DNA from: DATGPD01 sp041398565
GTDB lineage: Bacteria > Planctomycetota > UBA1135 > UBA2386
Length of the DNA stretch: 64,000 nt
NCBI GenBank assembly: GCA_041398565.1
Contig: JAWKUN010000002.1
Location: 930,001-994,000, forward strand
Reading direction: 5' to 3'
The translations under genes were made by a program, and so were the position numbers. Of this stretch, positions 21,276-30,800 are shown piece by piece (positions within the stretch are counted from its first letter, which is position 1; every line of letters begins with the position of its first letter). The notes beneath the pieces were generated by a model. That model ran no database searches. It saw only the letters and a list, made by a program, of their open reading frames with translations, and was not told where the DNA came from.

Positions 21276-22310
21276 TCAGGGGTCGCTGCCGGCGCCACGC
21301 GCAGCGTCGCCGAACAGCAGGCCCTGCTGCGGTCGCGGGCGCGTCTGCGTCGCCTCGCCGCGTAGGGCGAGACCGAGGCGGCGGCACTGCAACGTGAAGA
21401 GCTGCGCCATCACCCGGGCCCGTTCGCCGGATCCCTGCATGCGGGAACCGAAGCGCGCGTCGTTCCACGCGCCGTCGCGCAGGGCGCGCACGCCGCTCTC
21501 GACGCGTCCGGCGCGCAACGGGAACGCCTGGCGCAGGCGCGGCAGGAACACGTCCTTCACCTCGGCCGGCAGCCGCAATGCGACCGTGAACGCACGGCTG
21601 GCGCCGGCGGCCTTGGCGGCGGCGAGGATCGCCGGCACCTGGTCGTCGTTGAGGCCCGGGATCAACGGGGCCACGGCGACGCCGACCTCGATCCCAGCGT
21701 CGGCCAACGTCGCCATGGTGCGCAGGCGACGCTCCGGGCCCGGCGCAAAGGGCTCGATCGCCCGCGCCATCTCGGCGTCGGCGAACGGCACGCTGACGAA
21801 CACGCATGCGCTGGCGGCGTGAGTGAGTTGCCGCAGCACGTCGACGTCGCGCTCGACGAGCGCCCCCTTGGTGACGATTCCGACCGCCTGGCGGTGACGA
21901 ACGCACACCTCCAGGCAGGCGCGGGTCAGACCGTAGCTCGCTTCGATCGGCTGGTAGCAGTCGGTGACGCCGGAGAAGGCCAGCACTTCGCCGCGCAGCT
22001 TGGGCCGGCGCAGCTCGCGGTCGAGCAGCGCCGCGGCGTTGGTCTTGACCACGATGCGGCGTTCGAAGTCGGTGCCGGCGCCGAAGCCGAGGTACTGATG
22101 GGTCGGGCGCGCGTAGCAGTAGGCGCAGCCGTGGAAGCAGCCGCGGTAGGGGTTGATGCTGAAGCGGAACGCCAGGTCGGGGCTGTCGTTGCTGCTGACG
22201 ATGGACTTGGCCTCCTCCTCGTACACCTCGAGGTCGGCCGGCGGCGCCGCCCCGAGCAGCTCGACGTGGCGCGACAGCCAGGGATTGGGCGGGTTGGCGA
22301 CAGGGCGCAT
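21276..22310 (-). CDS. Radical SAM protein, PA0069 / SPL-like family
   Basis: 344 residues. The cluster motif is C-x3-C-x2-C in YRGCFHGCAYC (Cys58, Cys62, Cys65), the spacing used by the spore-photoproduct-lyase-like PA0069/Rv2578c family. Other family hallmarks are SINPYRGC, GVTDCYQPIE, LTRACLEV and VAPLIPGLND. It binds a [4Fe-4S] cluster and cleaves S-adenosylmethionine; the substrate of the PA0069 family is not known to me. It starts 32 bp after the dapD stop on the same strand and may be the last gene of the dap transcript, though a functional link to lysine synthesis is not evident. Confidence 0.9.
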   Translation of the reverse strand: MRPVANPPNPWLSRHVELLGAAPPADLEVYEEEAKSIVSSNDSPDLAFRFSINPYRGCFHGCAYCYARPTHQYLGFGAGTDFERRIVVKTNAAALLDRELRRPKLRGEVLAFSGVTDCYQPIEASYGLTRACLEVCVRHRQAVGIVTKGALVERDVDVLRQLTHAASACVFVSVPFADAEMARAIEPFAPGPERRLRTMATLADAGIEVGVAVAPLIPGLNDDQVPAILAAAKAAGASRAFTVALRLPAEVKDVFLPRLRQAFPLRAGRVESGVRALRDGAWNDARFGSRMQGSGERARVMAQLFTLQCRRLGLALRGEATQTRPRPQQGLLFGDAARGAGSDP

Positions 22311-22342
22311 GCGGCGGCAGAAGGGTCGAGGTGCCCCGTGCC

Positions 22343-23155
22343 CTAGCGCAGGGCGGCCTCGAGCGCGGTGGCAGCGTCGGTGCGCGCGTCACGGTACTTG
22401 ACGATGACCGGGCACGCGAGCTGCAGCCCGTTGGCCTCGGCGTGCGGCCCGCGTGCGGGCCGCGAGCCGGGCACGACGACGGCGCCGTCGGGGACCTCGC
22501 GTGTGTGTGTGGTGCCGTGCACGAGGTCGTGGATCACGGTCGACCCGGTGAGCACGACGCCCGCGGCGAGCACCGCGCGGGAACGCACGCGCACACCCTC
22601 GAACAGGCCGGTGAGGGCGCCGAGGAACGCCTCGTCCTCGACGATCACCGGCCGCGCCGCCGCCGGTTCGAGCACGCCGCCGATCTGCGCTCCGGCCGAG
22701 ACGTGCACCCGCGCGCCGACCTGAGCGCACGAGCCCACCAGCGCGTGGCTGTCGATCATGGTGCCGGCGCCGACGTGGGCGCCGACGTTGACGTAGGCGG
22801 GCGGCATGACGACGACCCCGGCGGCCAGGTGGGCGCCGCGCCGCACCGCACTGCCGCCCGGCACGAAACGCACGCTGTCGTCGCGCACGAACGCCCGCGG
22901 TGGGTAGGCCTGCTTGTCGAACATCGGGTAGCCCGGCCCCGGCATCTCGACCACGCCGCTGCGGCGGAAGCCCAGCAGGATGGCGCGCTTCACCCAGGCG
23001 TGCACCTCCCAGTCGCCGTCGGCGGTCGGGCTCGCTGCGCGCAGCGAGCCGGCTTCGAGGTGTCCGAGTAACGCCTCGTGCGCGGCGCGCCAGTCGCCGT
23101 CGGGGGCGTCGGCGGCGTGCGCCTCGTAGAAGCGGGCCAGGTCGTCGGCGTTCAC
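22343..23155 (-). CDS. dapD: Tetrahydrodipicolinate N-succinyltransferase
   Basis: 270 residues from a GTG at 23155, chosen because it overlaps the dapA TGA by 4 bases (GTGA) and gives the usual DapD length; a longer frame upstream would run inside dapA. The left-handed beta-helix (LbH) hexapeptide repeats are seen in VVVMPPAYVNVGAHVGAGTMIDSHALVGSCAQVGARV (split over several turns), followed by GGVLEP and PVIVEDEAFLGA. It transfers succinyl from succinyl-CoA to tetrahydrodipicolinate, committing the cell to the succinylase branch of diaminopimelate synthesis. It is the fifth gene of the dap operon. Confidence 0.95.
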   Translation of the reverse strand: MNADDLARFYEAHAADAPDGDWRAAHEALLGHLEAGSLRAASPTADGDWEVHAWVKRAILLGFRRSGVVEMPGPGYPMFDKQAYPPRAFVRDDSVRFVPGGSAVRRGAHLAAGVVVMPPAYVNVGAHVGAGTMIDSHALVGSCAQVGARVHVSAGAQIGGVLEPAAARPVIVEDEAFLGALTGLFEGVRVRSRAVLAAGVVLTGSTVIHDLVHGTTHTREVPDGAVVVPGSRPARGPHAEANGLQLACPVIVKYRDARTDAATALEAALR

Positions 23156-24048
23156 GACGAAGACTCCGCACCCTCGTGCAGGTGCGCCAGCGCCTGGCGG
23201 AGCTCCTCGACGGTGGTCGGGTGCGCCGCGGTGAGCGGCAAGCGCACGTGCGCCTCGCACAGGCCGAGCAGGTGCAGGGCCGCCTTCAGCGGGATCGGGT
23301 TGCTCTCGCGGAAGAGCGCGCGCACCAGCGGTGCCAGCGCCTCGGCCGCGTGCGTGGCGCGCGGGACGTCGCCGGCGAGCGCCGCCCTCAGCATGGCGGC
23401 CGTGGCTTCCGGTGCGACGTTGCCCACGACCGACACCAGGCCGACGGCGCCGGACGCGACGGCCGCCAGCGCCAGGGAGTCGTCGCCGCCGAGCAAGGCC
23501 TTGCCCGCCGGGAGCGTTCCCACGATGTCACGGTAGCGCTGCACGTCGCCGCACGAGTCCTTCAGCGCCACGACCTCGTCGACACGCCACAGTCGCTGCA
23601 GGGTCGGCAGCGCCACGCTGACGCCGGTCCGACTCGGCACGTCGTAGGCGACCAGGGGAAAGCCGGGGGCGGTGGTGGCGATGGTCTCGTAGTGCGCGAC
23701 CAGCCCTTCCTGAGTCGGGCGGTTGTAGTACGGCGTCGCCACCAGCGCACCGTCGGCGCCGAGGGCGCGCGCGCGCTGCACCAGGCGCGCCGCGATGTGC
23801 GTCGCCGGATGCCCGCAGCCGACCACCATCGGCCGGTCTCCGGCCGCGCGCCGGCAGATCGTGATCACCTCGTCGCGCTCGTCGTCGTCGAGGCTGGCGG
23901 CCTCGCCGGTGGTGCCGAGCGGCACGACCACGTCGGCTCCGCCGCCCACGAGCCGTTGCACCAGGTGCGACAGGGCGTCGAGGTCGGGGCCGTCGTCGGC
24001 ATCGAACGGGGTCGGCAGCGCGACCCAGAGGCCACCGGGCAGGTTCAT
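23152..24048 (-). CDS. dapA: 4-hydroxy-tetrahydrodipicolinate synthase
   Basis: 298 residues with the TIM-barrel DHDPS motifs: VVPLGTTGEAASL (substrate site), TPYYNRPTQEG (the catalytic Tyr region) and VALKDSCGDV with the Schiff-base Lys. It condenses pyruvate with aspartate semialdehyde, the first committed step to diaminopimelate and lysine. Its ATG overlaps the dapB TGA by 4 bases (ATGA), and its own TGA overlaps the dapD GTG, which suggests translational coupling in both directions. Confidence 0.97.
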   Translation of the reverse strand: MNLPGGLWVALPTPFDADDGPDLDALSHLVQRLVGGGADVVVPLGTTGEAASLDDDERDEVITICRRAAGDRPMVVGCGHPATHIAARLVQRARALGADGALVATPYYNRPTQEGLVAHYETIATTAPGFPLVAYDVPSRTGVSVALPTLQRLWRVDEVVALKDSCGDVQRYRDIVGTLPAGKALLGGDDSLALAAVASGAVGLVSVVGNVAPEATAAMLRAALAGDVPRATHAAEALAPLVRALFRESNPIPLKAALHLLGLCEAHVRLPLTAAHPTTVEELRQALAHLHEGAESSS

Positions 24049-24806
24049 GTGCGTGCGTCCTGGTCAGGGTTCGAGAACAACGGGTCGAGCATGGCGCGAG
24101 CGACGTCGTCCATGCCGAACACGCCCTTGCGTCCGCGCAGCCAAGCGCAGGCGCGCAGGCAGCCGGCGGCGAAGGCGGCCGGGCTGCGTGCCTCGTGGCG
24201 CAGCTCGAGTGTCTCTTCGGGCGCGTCGAGGCCGATCACGTGGCTCGAGTAGGTGGAGCCCGCGCGCAGCGCCCCGACGCTGAGTTCGTCGGCGAGGAGC
24301 GGGCCGCTACCGTCGGTCAGGCGCCAGCGTCGCTTGCGCGGGCAGGCGCCCAGCAAGGTCTCTGCCAGGAGCCTGGCCGTTCCCGAGGGCGCGTCGTGCT
24401 TGTCGGCGCGATGGTGCTCGAGGACGAACGGGTCGAAGCGCGGCTCGCGGGCGGCGTAGGCTCCGAGCACGCGCGTCAGGCGTGCGACCAACGCGACGGT
24501 GAGCGAGAAATTGGGCGCGACCAGCACACCGATGGTCTGGCCGACGCGTCGGTGCAGGTCGGGGAGGTCGAAGCCGGTGGCGCCGATCACCAGATCGCAG
24601 CCGGTGTGCAGCGCCCAGTCGAGGTGACCCGGCACGGCCGGTCCCTTGCTGGCGTCGACCACGACGTCGACGCCGCCGCGCGGCGCCTCGTCGCGTCCGA
24701 CCTGCCAGACGACCTGCCGGCCGGCGGCGTCGGCGATGGCGCGGCCGAGCCGGCCGCGGCCGAAGATCCCGAGACGCAACGGCGGCGCGCCGGCGACGTC
24801 ATGCAT
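24045..24806 (-). CDS. dapB: 4-hydroxy-tetrahydrodipicolinate reductase
   Basis: 253 residues from the ATG at 24806, which overlaps the end of lysC by 8 bases. The dinucleotide-binding motif is GIFGRGRLGRAI. The central catalytic segment EHHRADKHDAPSGTA holds the His and Lys of the DapB active site, and STYSSHVIG follows. It reduces hydroxy-tetrahydrodipicolinate to tetrahydrodipicolinate with NAD(P)H. It is a little short at its N-terminus compared with E. coli DapB but complete in motifs. Confidence 0.94.
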   Translation of the reverse strand: MHDVAGAPPLRLGIFGRGRLGRAIADAAGRQVVWQVGRDEAPRGGVDVVVDASKGPAVPGHLDWALHTGCDLVIGATGFDLPDLHRRVGQTIGVLVAPNFSLTVALVARLTRVLGAYAAREPRFDPFVLEHHRADKHDAPSGTARLLAETLLGACPRKRRWRLTDGSGPLLADELSVGALRAGSTYSSHVIGLDAPEETLELRHEARSPAAFAAGCLRACAWLRGRKGVFGMDDVARAMLDPLFSNPDQDART

Positions 24807-26223
24807 CGAACGCACCTTCCACGGTGGGCTCGCGGCGCGGCGCCTGGGCACGGCCGCCGTCGAGGAGTTCTCGATGCAGGAGGCGCAGCGCGGTGGGCAT
24901 GGCCGCCTGCGGCACGACGAAGCTCAGGTTGATCTCGTTGGCGCCCATCGACAGCATCTCGACGTCGATGTCGGCCAGCGCGCCGAACGCGCGCGCCGCC
25001 AGGCCGGGCGTGTGCTTGAGGCGCTCGCCGACCAGTGCGACGATGGCCCGCTCCGGCGCGACGGCGACCGTGGCGAACGCCTCGATCTCGCGCACCAGAT
25101 CGTGCAGCGGCGCGTCGGCCTCGATCGTCAGCGACACGCTGACCTCGGCCGTGGCGACGAGGTCGACGCTGACGTGGGCGCGGGCGAAGACGTCGAAGAG
25201 GCGCGCCAGGAAGCCGGGCTGGGCCAACATGCGCGTCGAAGTCACGGTGAGCACCGTGATCGGACCGCGCGCGGCGATGGCGGTGACCGGACGGCCGGTG
25301 GTCGCCGTCTTGGTGATCCGGGTGAAGGCCCCGCTCGGCCGTTGCGTGTGACGCACCGTCACCGGGATGCCGAGGTCGACCACGGGTTGCATGGTGGCGG
25401 GATGCAGGACCTTGGCGCCGAAGGCGGCGAGTTCGGCGGCCTCGGCGAAGCTCAGCTCGGGGATGGACAGCGCTTCGGGCACCAGGCGAGGGTCGGTGGT
25501 GAGCACCCCTTCGACGTCGGTCCAGACCTGCACCTCGCACGCGCCCAGACAGGCGCCGAAGACCGCCGCGCTGTAGTCGCTGCCGCCGCGACCGAGCGTC
25601 GTCGTCACCCCGCGCGCCGTGCTGCCGACGTAGCCCTGGGTGACCACGGCGCGGCCGGCGCGCAGGTGCGGCCCCAGGTGCTCGGCGCACGCCACCCGCG
25701 TGGCGTCGAGGTCGGGGCGGGCGGCGCCGTGACGCTCGTCGGTGCGCAGCACCACGCGGGCGTCGAACAGGTCGACCTCGACGCCGAGGAGGGCGAGGTG
25801 AGCGGCCAGGAGGGCGGTCGACAGCCGCTCGCCGTGCGCGGCGATGGCATCCATGGCCTGTGGCGAGAGGGCGCGCAGGAGCGCGACCGCGCCGAGCAAC
25901 AGCTCGAGGTTGCGCGTGCAGGCGGCCAAGAGAGCGTCGAGGTCCGCGGGCAGCGCGCCGTCCAGCAACGCGTGCGCCTGGTCGCGATGGCGCTGCACCA
26001 GCGCTCGCGCGCCGGCCGCGGCAGCCTCGGCCTCGCCACCGGCCGCGCGCCGTGCCAGCTCGAACAGCGCGTTGGTGGTCCTGCCCATCGCCGACAGCAC
26101 GACCAGGGGGGCGCGTGGCAGCGCCTCGACGACGAGGCTCGTGACCTCGCGCAGGCGGTCCGCATCGGCGACCGACGAGCCGCCGAACTTCATCACCAAG
26201 GGGGGCGGGGCAGGTTGGTTCAC
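24799..26223 (-). CDS. lysC: Aspartate kinase
   Basis: 474 residues from a GTG at 26223 that overlaps the upstream stop by 4 bases (GTGA); the alternative ATG at 26193 would begin directly at MKFGGSSV. The amino-acid kinase domain has KFGGSSVADADRLREV, AHGERLST, TLGRGGSDYSA and TDVEGVLTTDPRLVPEA. Two ACT domains follow (FDVFARAHVSVDLVATAEVS and GANEINLSFVVPQA). It phosphorylates aspartate at the head of the lysine/threonine/methionine pathway; the ACT pair suggests feedback control by an amino acid, and the operon context suggests lysine. Confidence 0.96.
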   Translation of the reverse strand: MNQPAPPPLVMKFGGSSVADADRLREVTSLVVEALPRAPLVVLSAMGRTTNALFELARRAAGGEAEAAAAGARALVQRHRDQAHALLDGALPADLDALLAACTRNLELLLGAVALLRALSPQAMDAIAAHGERLSTALLAAHLALLGVEVDLFDARVVLRTDERHGAARPDLDATRVACAEHLGPHLRAGRAVVTQGYVGSTARGVTTTLGRGGSDYSAAVFGACLGACEVQVWTDVEGVLTTDPRLVPEALSIPELSFAEAAELAAFGAKVLHPATMQPVVDLGIPVTVRHTQRPSGAFTRITKTATTGRPVTAIAARGPITVLTVTSTRMLAQPGFLARLFDVFARAHVSVDLVATAEVSVSLTIEADAPLHDLVREIEAFATVAVAPERAIVALVGERLKHTPGLAARAFGALADIDVEMLSMGANEINLSFVVPQAAMPTALRLLHRELLDGGRAQAPRREPTVEGAFDA

Positions 26224-27272
26224 GTGGGTCCGGGTTCGCGCAGGAAGCGCTCGGCCAGTCGTTGGATGAGGTCGATGCCCGCGTCGAGGTCGGCGAGGCG
26301 GAGGCGTTCGTCGGCGCTGTGGGCCAGCTCGATGTCCCCGGGTCCGATCAGCGCCACCATGCGGCTGCGCGCGAGCTGGCGCAGCCGCGGCGCGTCGCTG
26401 CCGAACGGCACCACGCTGTGGGCGAACCCGGGCACGCGTGGGAAGCGGTCGGCCGGCGCCTCGCTGAGGATCTCGACGTCGGCGTCTTCCGGCGCGAGCT
26501 GTTGCGCCAGCGTGGCGAAGTCGGAGCCAGGCAGCGCCCGCACGAAGAGCTCCGCGTGCGCCGCGTCGGGGATCACGTTGGGCGCGCGGCCGCCACCGAT
26601 CGATGCCAGGTTCCAGATCTCGTCGCCGAGATCGGGATCGCTCGGGCGCGGTTCGCTGCGCAGGGTCTGCAGCCAATCGAGCAGCGGCCAGATGGCGGAG
26701 CGTCCGGCGCTCGGCGTCGACGAGTGGCCGGCGCGCCCGCGGCACGACAGGCGCAGGTGCAAGACGCCGCGTTGCCCGGTGGCGAGTTGGTTGCCCGTCG
26801 GTTCGCCGTTGACGACCGCGCGCACCGTCTCGAGGCTCGGCGCCAGCGACAGGGCGGCCTTGGCCCCCAGGCTGTCGGTCTCCTCGCCGACCACACCGAG
26901 CCACGCCAGGTCGCGTGCGCCCGCGGCCAGGAGACGCTCGATCACCGCCCACTGGGCGACGATCTGGCCCTTGGCATCGATGCTGCCGCGCCCGTACACG
27001 CACTCGTCGTCCCGGTGCGGCGGCAGGAACGGCGGCACCGTGTCGGTGTGGGTGGAGAAGAGCAGGCGCGGGTTGTGGCTCCACGTGGCCAGCACGTTGT
27101 CGCGATCACCTTGCGCGCGCTGCAGCGTCACGCGCGCGCCCATGCCCTCGAGCATGTGGCGCAGGGTCGGAGTCAGGGCGGCTTCCTGTCCGGTCGTGGT
27201 GTCGACCGCGCACAGCTCCATCAGGCGCTGGACCGCCACGTCGCGTTCGCTTCGGTTCTCGTTCATCGTCAC
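26220..27272 (-). CDS. dapE: M20 family deacylase, probable succinyl-diaminopimelate desuccinylase
   Basis: 350 residues of the M20 metallopeptidase fold. Metal and catalytic residues are seen in FSTHTDTVPP (His-x-Asp), GRGSIDAKGQ (bridging Asp), GEETDS (catalytic Glu and ligand) and LAHSADERL (late His). Sequence alone would also allow ArgE or a related N-acyl deacylase. Its place as first gene of an operon with lysC, dapB, dapA and dapD makes DapE by far the most likely: removal of succinate from N-succinyl-LL-diaminopimelate. The aminotransferase between DapD and DapE, and the epimerase DapF, are not in this window. Confidence 0.85.
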   Translation of the reverse strand: MTMNENRSERDVAVQRLMELCAVDTTTGQEAALTPTLRHMLEGMGARVTLQRAQGDRDNVLATWSHNPRLLFSTHTDTVPPFLPPHRDDECVYGRGSIDAKGQIVAQWAVIERLLAAGARDLAWLGVVGEETDSLGAKAALSLAPSLETVRAVVNGEPTGNQLATGQRGVLHLRLSCRGRAGHSSTPSAGRSAIWPLLDWLQTLRSEPRPSDPDLGDEIWNLASIGGGRAPNVIPDAAHAELFVRALPGSDFATLAQQLAPEDADVEILSEAPADRFPRVPGFAHSVVPFGSDAPRLRQLARSRMVALIGPGDIELAHSADERLRLADLDAGIDLIQRLAERFLREPGPT

Positions 27273-27730
27273 TCACCCTCCCCGGGAGCCGCGAGGCGAG
27301 TTCGGTGGTGCGCGCCACCTTCAGACCGTCGGTCGATCCGCACCTCGCGGTGCGACAGCCCACAGTCTGTTCGTCTGCGTTGCCAGGAGTCTGGCCAGGA
27401 GGCGCGTCGATGCGGCGCGCCTCCTTCGGCGACCACCCGCGTCACCAAGTCGCTCGGCTTGCCCCGGCCGCGGCGTGGCTGACGATGGTGGCCGCTCCTC
27501 CAGCGGAGACTCGCGTCGTACTCGGTCCGCATGGCGGGCGCAACATCGTGCCGACTTGACTGGCGCCGCCCACTGTAAGGGAGAGTCCGGAGGCCGGCAC
27601 CTCTCGCGGCGGGTGGCGACGCACGGCCGAAGCGGCGCGTGGTGTGCGAGACGTCGAGTGGGTCCGACGGTGTGGTATGCCGCACTGCTGTCGCGCCCCC
27701 CTCCTGCCGCGGCCACCACCGGCTGCGCGG
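27273..27730. other. 458-bp leader between tRNA-Pro and the dap operon
   Basis: On the minus strand this lies between the tRNA 3' end and the dapE start, so it should hold the operon promoter. I see no coding frame with protein-like composition. AGAGGTGC and GTCGCCGAAG, words found in lysine riboswitches, both occur, but about 170 nt apart and without the intervening helices, so I do not call one. Confidence 0.5.
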
Positions 27731-27807
27731 TGGTCGGAGCGACAGGATTTGAACCTGCGACTTCCAGGTCCCAAACCTGGCGCTCTACCAAGCTGAGCTA
27801 CGCTCCG
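27731..27807 (-). tRNA. tRNA-Pro (anticodon TGG), CCA encoded
   Basis: The minus-strand transcript folds into a full cloverleaf: acceptor CGGAGCG pairs with CGCTCCG, the D-arm has AGCTCAGCTTGGTAGAGC, the anticodon stem CCAGG/CCTGG encloses the loop TTTGGGA (anticodon TGG), and the T-arm is GCAGGTTCAAATCCTGT (T-loop TTCAAAT). The discriminator A is followed by CCA in the genome. It decodes CCA and other proline codons by wobble. It is 77 nt with the CCA. Confidence 0.97.
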
Positions 27808-27855
27808 CGGCGGCGGGAGGTTACGGGGGGCGGGCCGCGCGGGTCAAGCGTGGTC

Positions 27856-30800
27856 CTACTTGCTGCCGCCGCTCGTGCTGGCGGCGGCCTCGGCCGGTGC
27901 GGCGGTGGGCGACGCCTCGGCCTCCTGGCGCAGGGCCATCGCCTCTTGGTAGCTGGCGGCGAACGGCAGCTTCTCGTCGTCGCGGTCGATGTAGCGCACC
28001 CCTTCCTGCATCCACTTGGGCATCGCTCGGCCGCGCAGGTGGTGGTCGAAGTACTCGGCCATGCGTCGCGACCAGTCCTTCATGTTCTGGCGCTTGCGCA
28101 GGCCGTGGTCCTCGCCGGTGTAGTTGAACAGGTACGCCTCGCGCCCGAGCCGGCGCAGGGCGGTGAAGTACTCGATGCCTTGCGTCCACGGCACCGCGCC
28201 GTCCTGGTCGTTGTGCAGGATGAGCACGGGCGTCCTGACCTTGTCGGCGAAGAAGATGGGGGAGTTCTCCCAGTAGCGCAGGGGGAACTGCCACGGCGTG
28301 CCACCGATGCGACTCTGCGTCTGTTCGTACTGGAACTGTCGCGACATGCCGCTGCTGTAGCGGATGCCGCCGTACGCCGAGATCATGTTGCACACCGGCG
28401 CGCCGCTCTCGACGGCGGCGAACACGTGCGTGCGCGTCACCAGGAACGCCGTCTGGTAGCCGCCCCAGCTGTGCCCGGCGGCGCCGATGCTCTTCTCGTC
28501 GACGAAGCCGCGCGCGACGAGACTCTGCACGCCCGACACGACGCACTTGACGCAGGACTCGCCCGGGTAGCCCTCGTCGTAGTAGATGTCGGGCATGAAC
28601 CACAGGTAGCCGTTGCTCACGTAGTAGGCGGCGTTGGGCGATGTCCCCGGCGCCGGCGCCGCGTAGCGGTGCAGGCCCTGGCTCGAGCGCTCGTAGAAGT
28701 GCACGAGCATCGGGTACTTCCGGCTCGGGTCGAAGCCGTCGGGCTTCACCAGGATTCCCTTCAGCGGCCGGCCGTCGAGCGACGTCCAGCGCACCAATTC
28801 GGCGCGACCCCAGGCGATGTCCTTCTGCTGCGGGTTGGCGTCGCTGAGACGCGTCGGCTGCGCGAAGTCGAGGCCGGCGGTCCACAGGTCCGGGAACTCG
28901 GCGAAGGTCTGCCGGGTGAAGAACAGGCGGTCGGCGTCCTTGGCCTTCTGCATGTCGCCCAGGTTCTCGTCGACCATCACCAGCTTCTTCGGCTTGCCGA
29001 CCGACGAGAGGGTGTCGGTGAAGATGCCCTCCGCCATGGTCTCGGTGTCGGCGGCGGCGAGCCACAGCTGCTCGGGCAGAGCGGGGTCGTCGTCGTCGCG
29101 TCCGTCGGGCAGGCGCTGGAAGCGCAGGCGCAGGCGGTTGGCGCGGCCGAAGCCGTCGGTCACGCACACCGCTCGCCCGGTCGCCGGCGACACCTTCCAC
29201 AGGTCGAACTCGTCGTAGAGGACGACCTCGGCATCGTCGGTGGTCCAGCCGGCGACGCCGTGCGCCGGGTCGGGATGCGGATGGTCGTCGTCGTCGCGAT
29301 GGAAGGGCACGCCGAGCTCGCCGGTGAGCGCACGGGTCTGCTGCGCCTGCACGTCCATCGCGTACCACACATAGTCGGTGCCGAACCACAGCAGCCAACT
29401 ACCGTGCGGCGACGTCGTGGGGGTGTTGCGCACCTTCTCCAGTACCTTCGTGCGCGTGCCGTCGACGGTGTTGACCAGGTACACGTCTTGGTAGCGCGCA
29501 TCCCAGGTGACGAGCTGTTCGTACGGGGTGTCGTCGAGGACGAGCGCGCGGCTGCCGTCGTCGGTGATGAGGCGCGCCGTCGGTGCGTCGACGTTGCCGA
29601 GGACGACGATGCGCCGGTCGTCGCGGTGGTAGACGCAGGTCCAGGCCGGGTTCCTCAGCGCGGCGGCGCGCTTGGCCTGCTGCGTCTGCAGCATGCCGTC
29701 GCGCCAGTGCCAGAGGTCGAGGCTCACCTTGTCCTCGGGCAGGATGGGCGCCGGCTCGTCGTCGGGCGGCGCTTGCGCGCCGAACACCACCACGCGGCCG
29801 TCCTTGCTGAAGCTGGCGCCGGTGGTGGCGACGACTCTGCCTTCGGGCATGCCCGGGCTGCCCCGGTGCACGATGCGCTCGGCGGCAGTGCTGCCGCCGT
29901 CCCACAGGTACAGCGACGAGATCGGCTTCTTGCTGCTCCAGTCGTCCTTGTTGCTGGAGAAGACCAGGCAGGTGCCGTCCTCGTTGGAGCCGAAGCTCTG
30001 GAAGTCGGCGATGCCGGCCAGGACGTGCACCTTGCTGCCGTCGGCGGGCGACAGTGCCCACAGGCCGAGCTCGGCGACCGCGACGGGCTCCTTCGCGTCG
30101 GCACCGGGCTTGGTGCTGACGTGCGCGTAGAGCCACCGTTCCTTCTTGGTCAGACCGTAGCTGGCGACGTTGTCGAGCCGCGTCTCAGTGCCCGTGCGCA
30201 GGTCGCGCAGCACGAGCGGCGTGCCCTGCTTGCGCCGGCGTGCCGGGTCGTCGGCGTCGGCCGCGGCGTTGGCGGTCGAGGGCGCGGCGTTGCCGGCGCC
30301 GCGTCGGCCGCGGCGGCGCGCGGGTCCGCGCGCGGTTTCCGGCGCGGCCCGGACCTCGGCCTCACCGGCCTTCGCGGTCTTCGCCGGCTCTTCGCCCTTC
30401 TCGTTGCCCGTCTCGTTCGCCGCGCCAGGATCCTTTCGTTCGGCTGCGTCCGCGGGTTTCGCTTCGGGCTCGTCGAGGTGGTACACCAGCACCGGAACCT
30501 CGCGCAGGAGGCGGAACCCCTTGATGCGTTCGATCACCTCGATCTTGCCCGTGGCGAGATCGAGGATGCCGAGGTCGCCGCGGCTTGCCGCACCGCCCGC
30601 CGCTCCGCCACGACCTCGGCGTCCGCGCGCGGGGGTCGGCGCGCCCGGTTCCTCCTCGGTCTCGGTCGACTCGGACGACGCGCTCACCTTGCCCTTCTTG
30701 GCCAGCTCGGCGATGCGCTTGGTGCGCTCCTCGACCTTGGACTTGGCGATGCTGAAGACGACGTAGCGTCCGTCCGAGGAGAAGCGCGGACTGCCGCCGC

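Noticed and set aside
27273..27730. Lysine riboswitch upstream of the dap operon
   Set aside because: AGAGGTGC and GTCGCCGAAG occur in the right order on the minus strand, but about 170 nt apart rather than ~95, and the helices between them are not evident.
27321..27791. Open frame starting in the tRNA-Pro (MVERQVWDLEVAGSNPVAP...)
   Set aside because: Its start is the antisense-free translation of the tRNA itself, a common annotation artefact, and the rest is Arg/Pro-rich shadow sequence.
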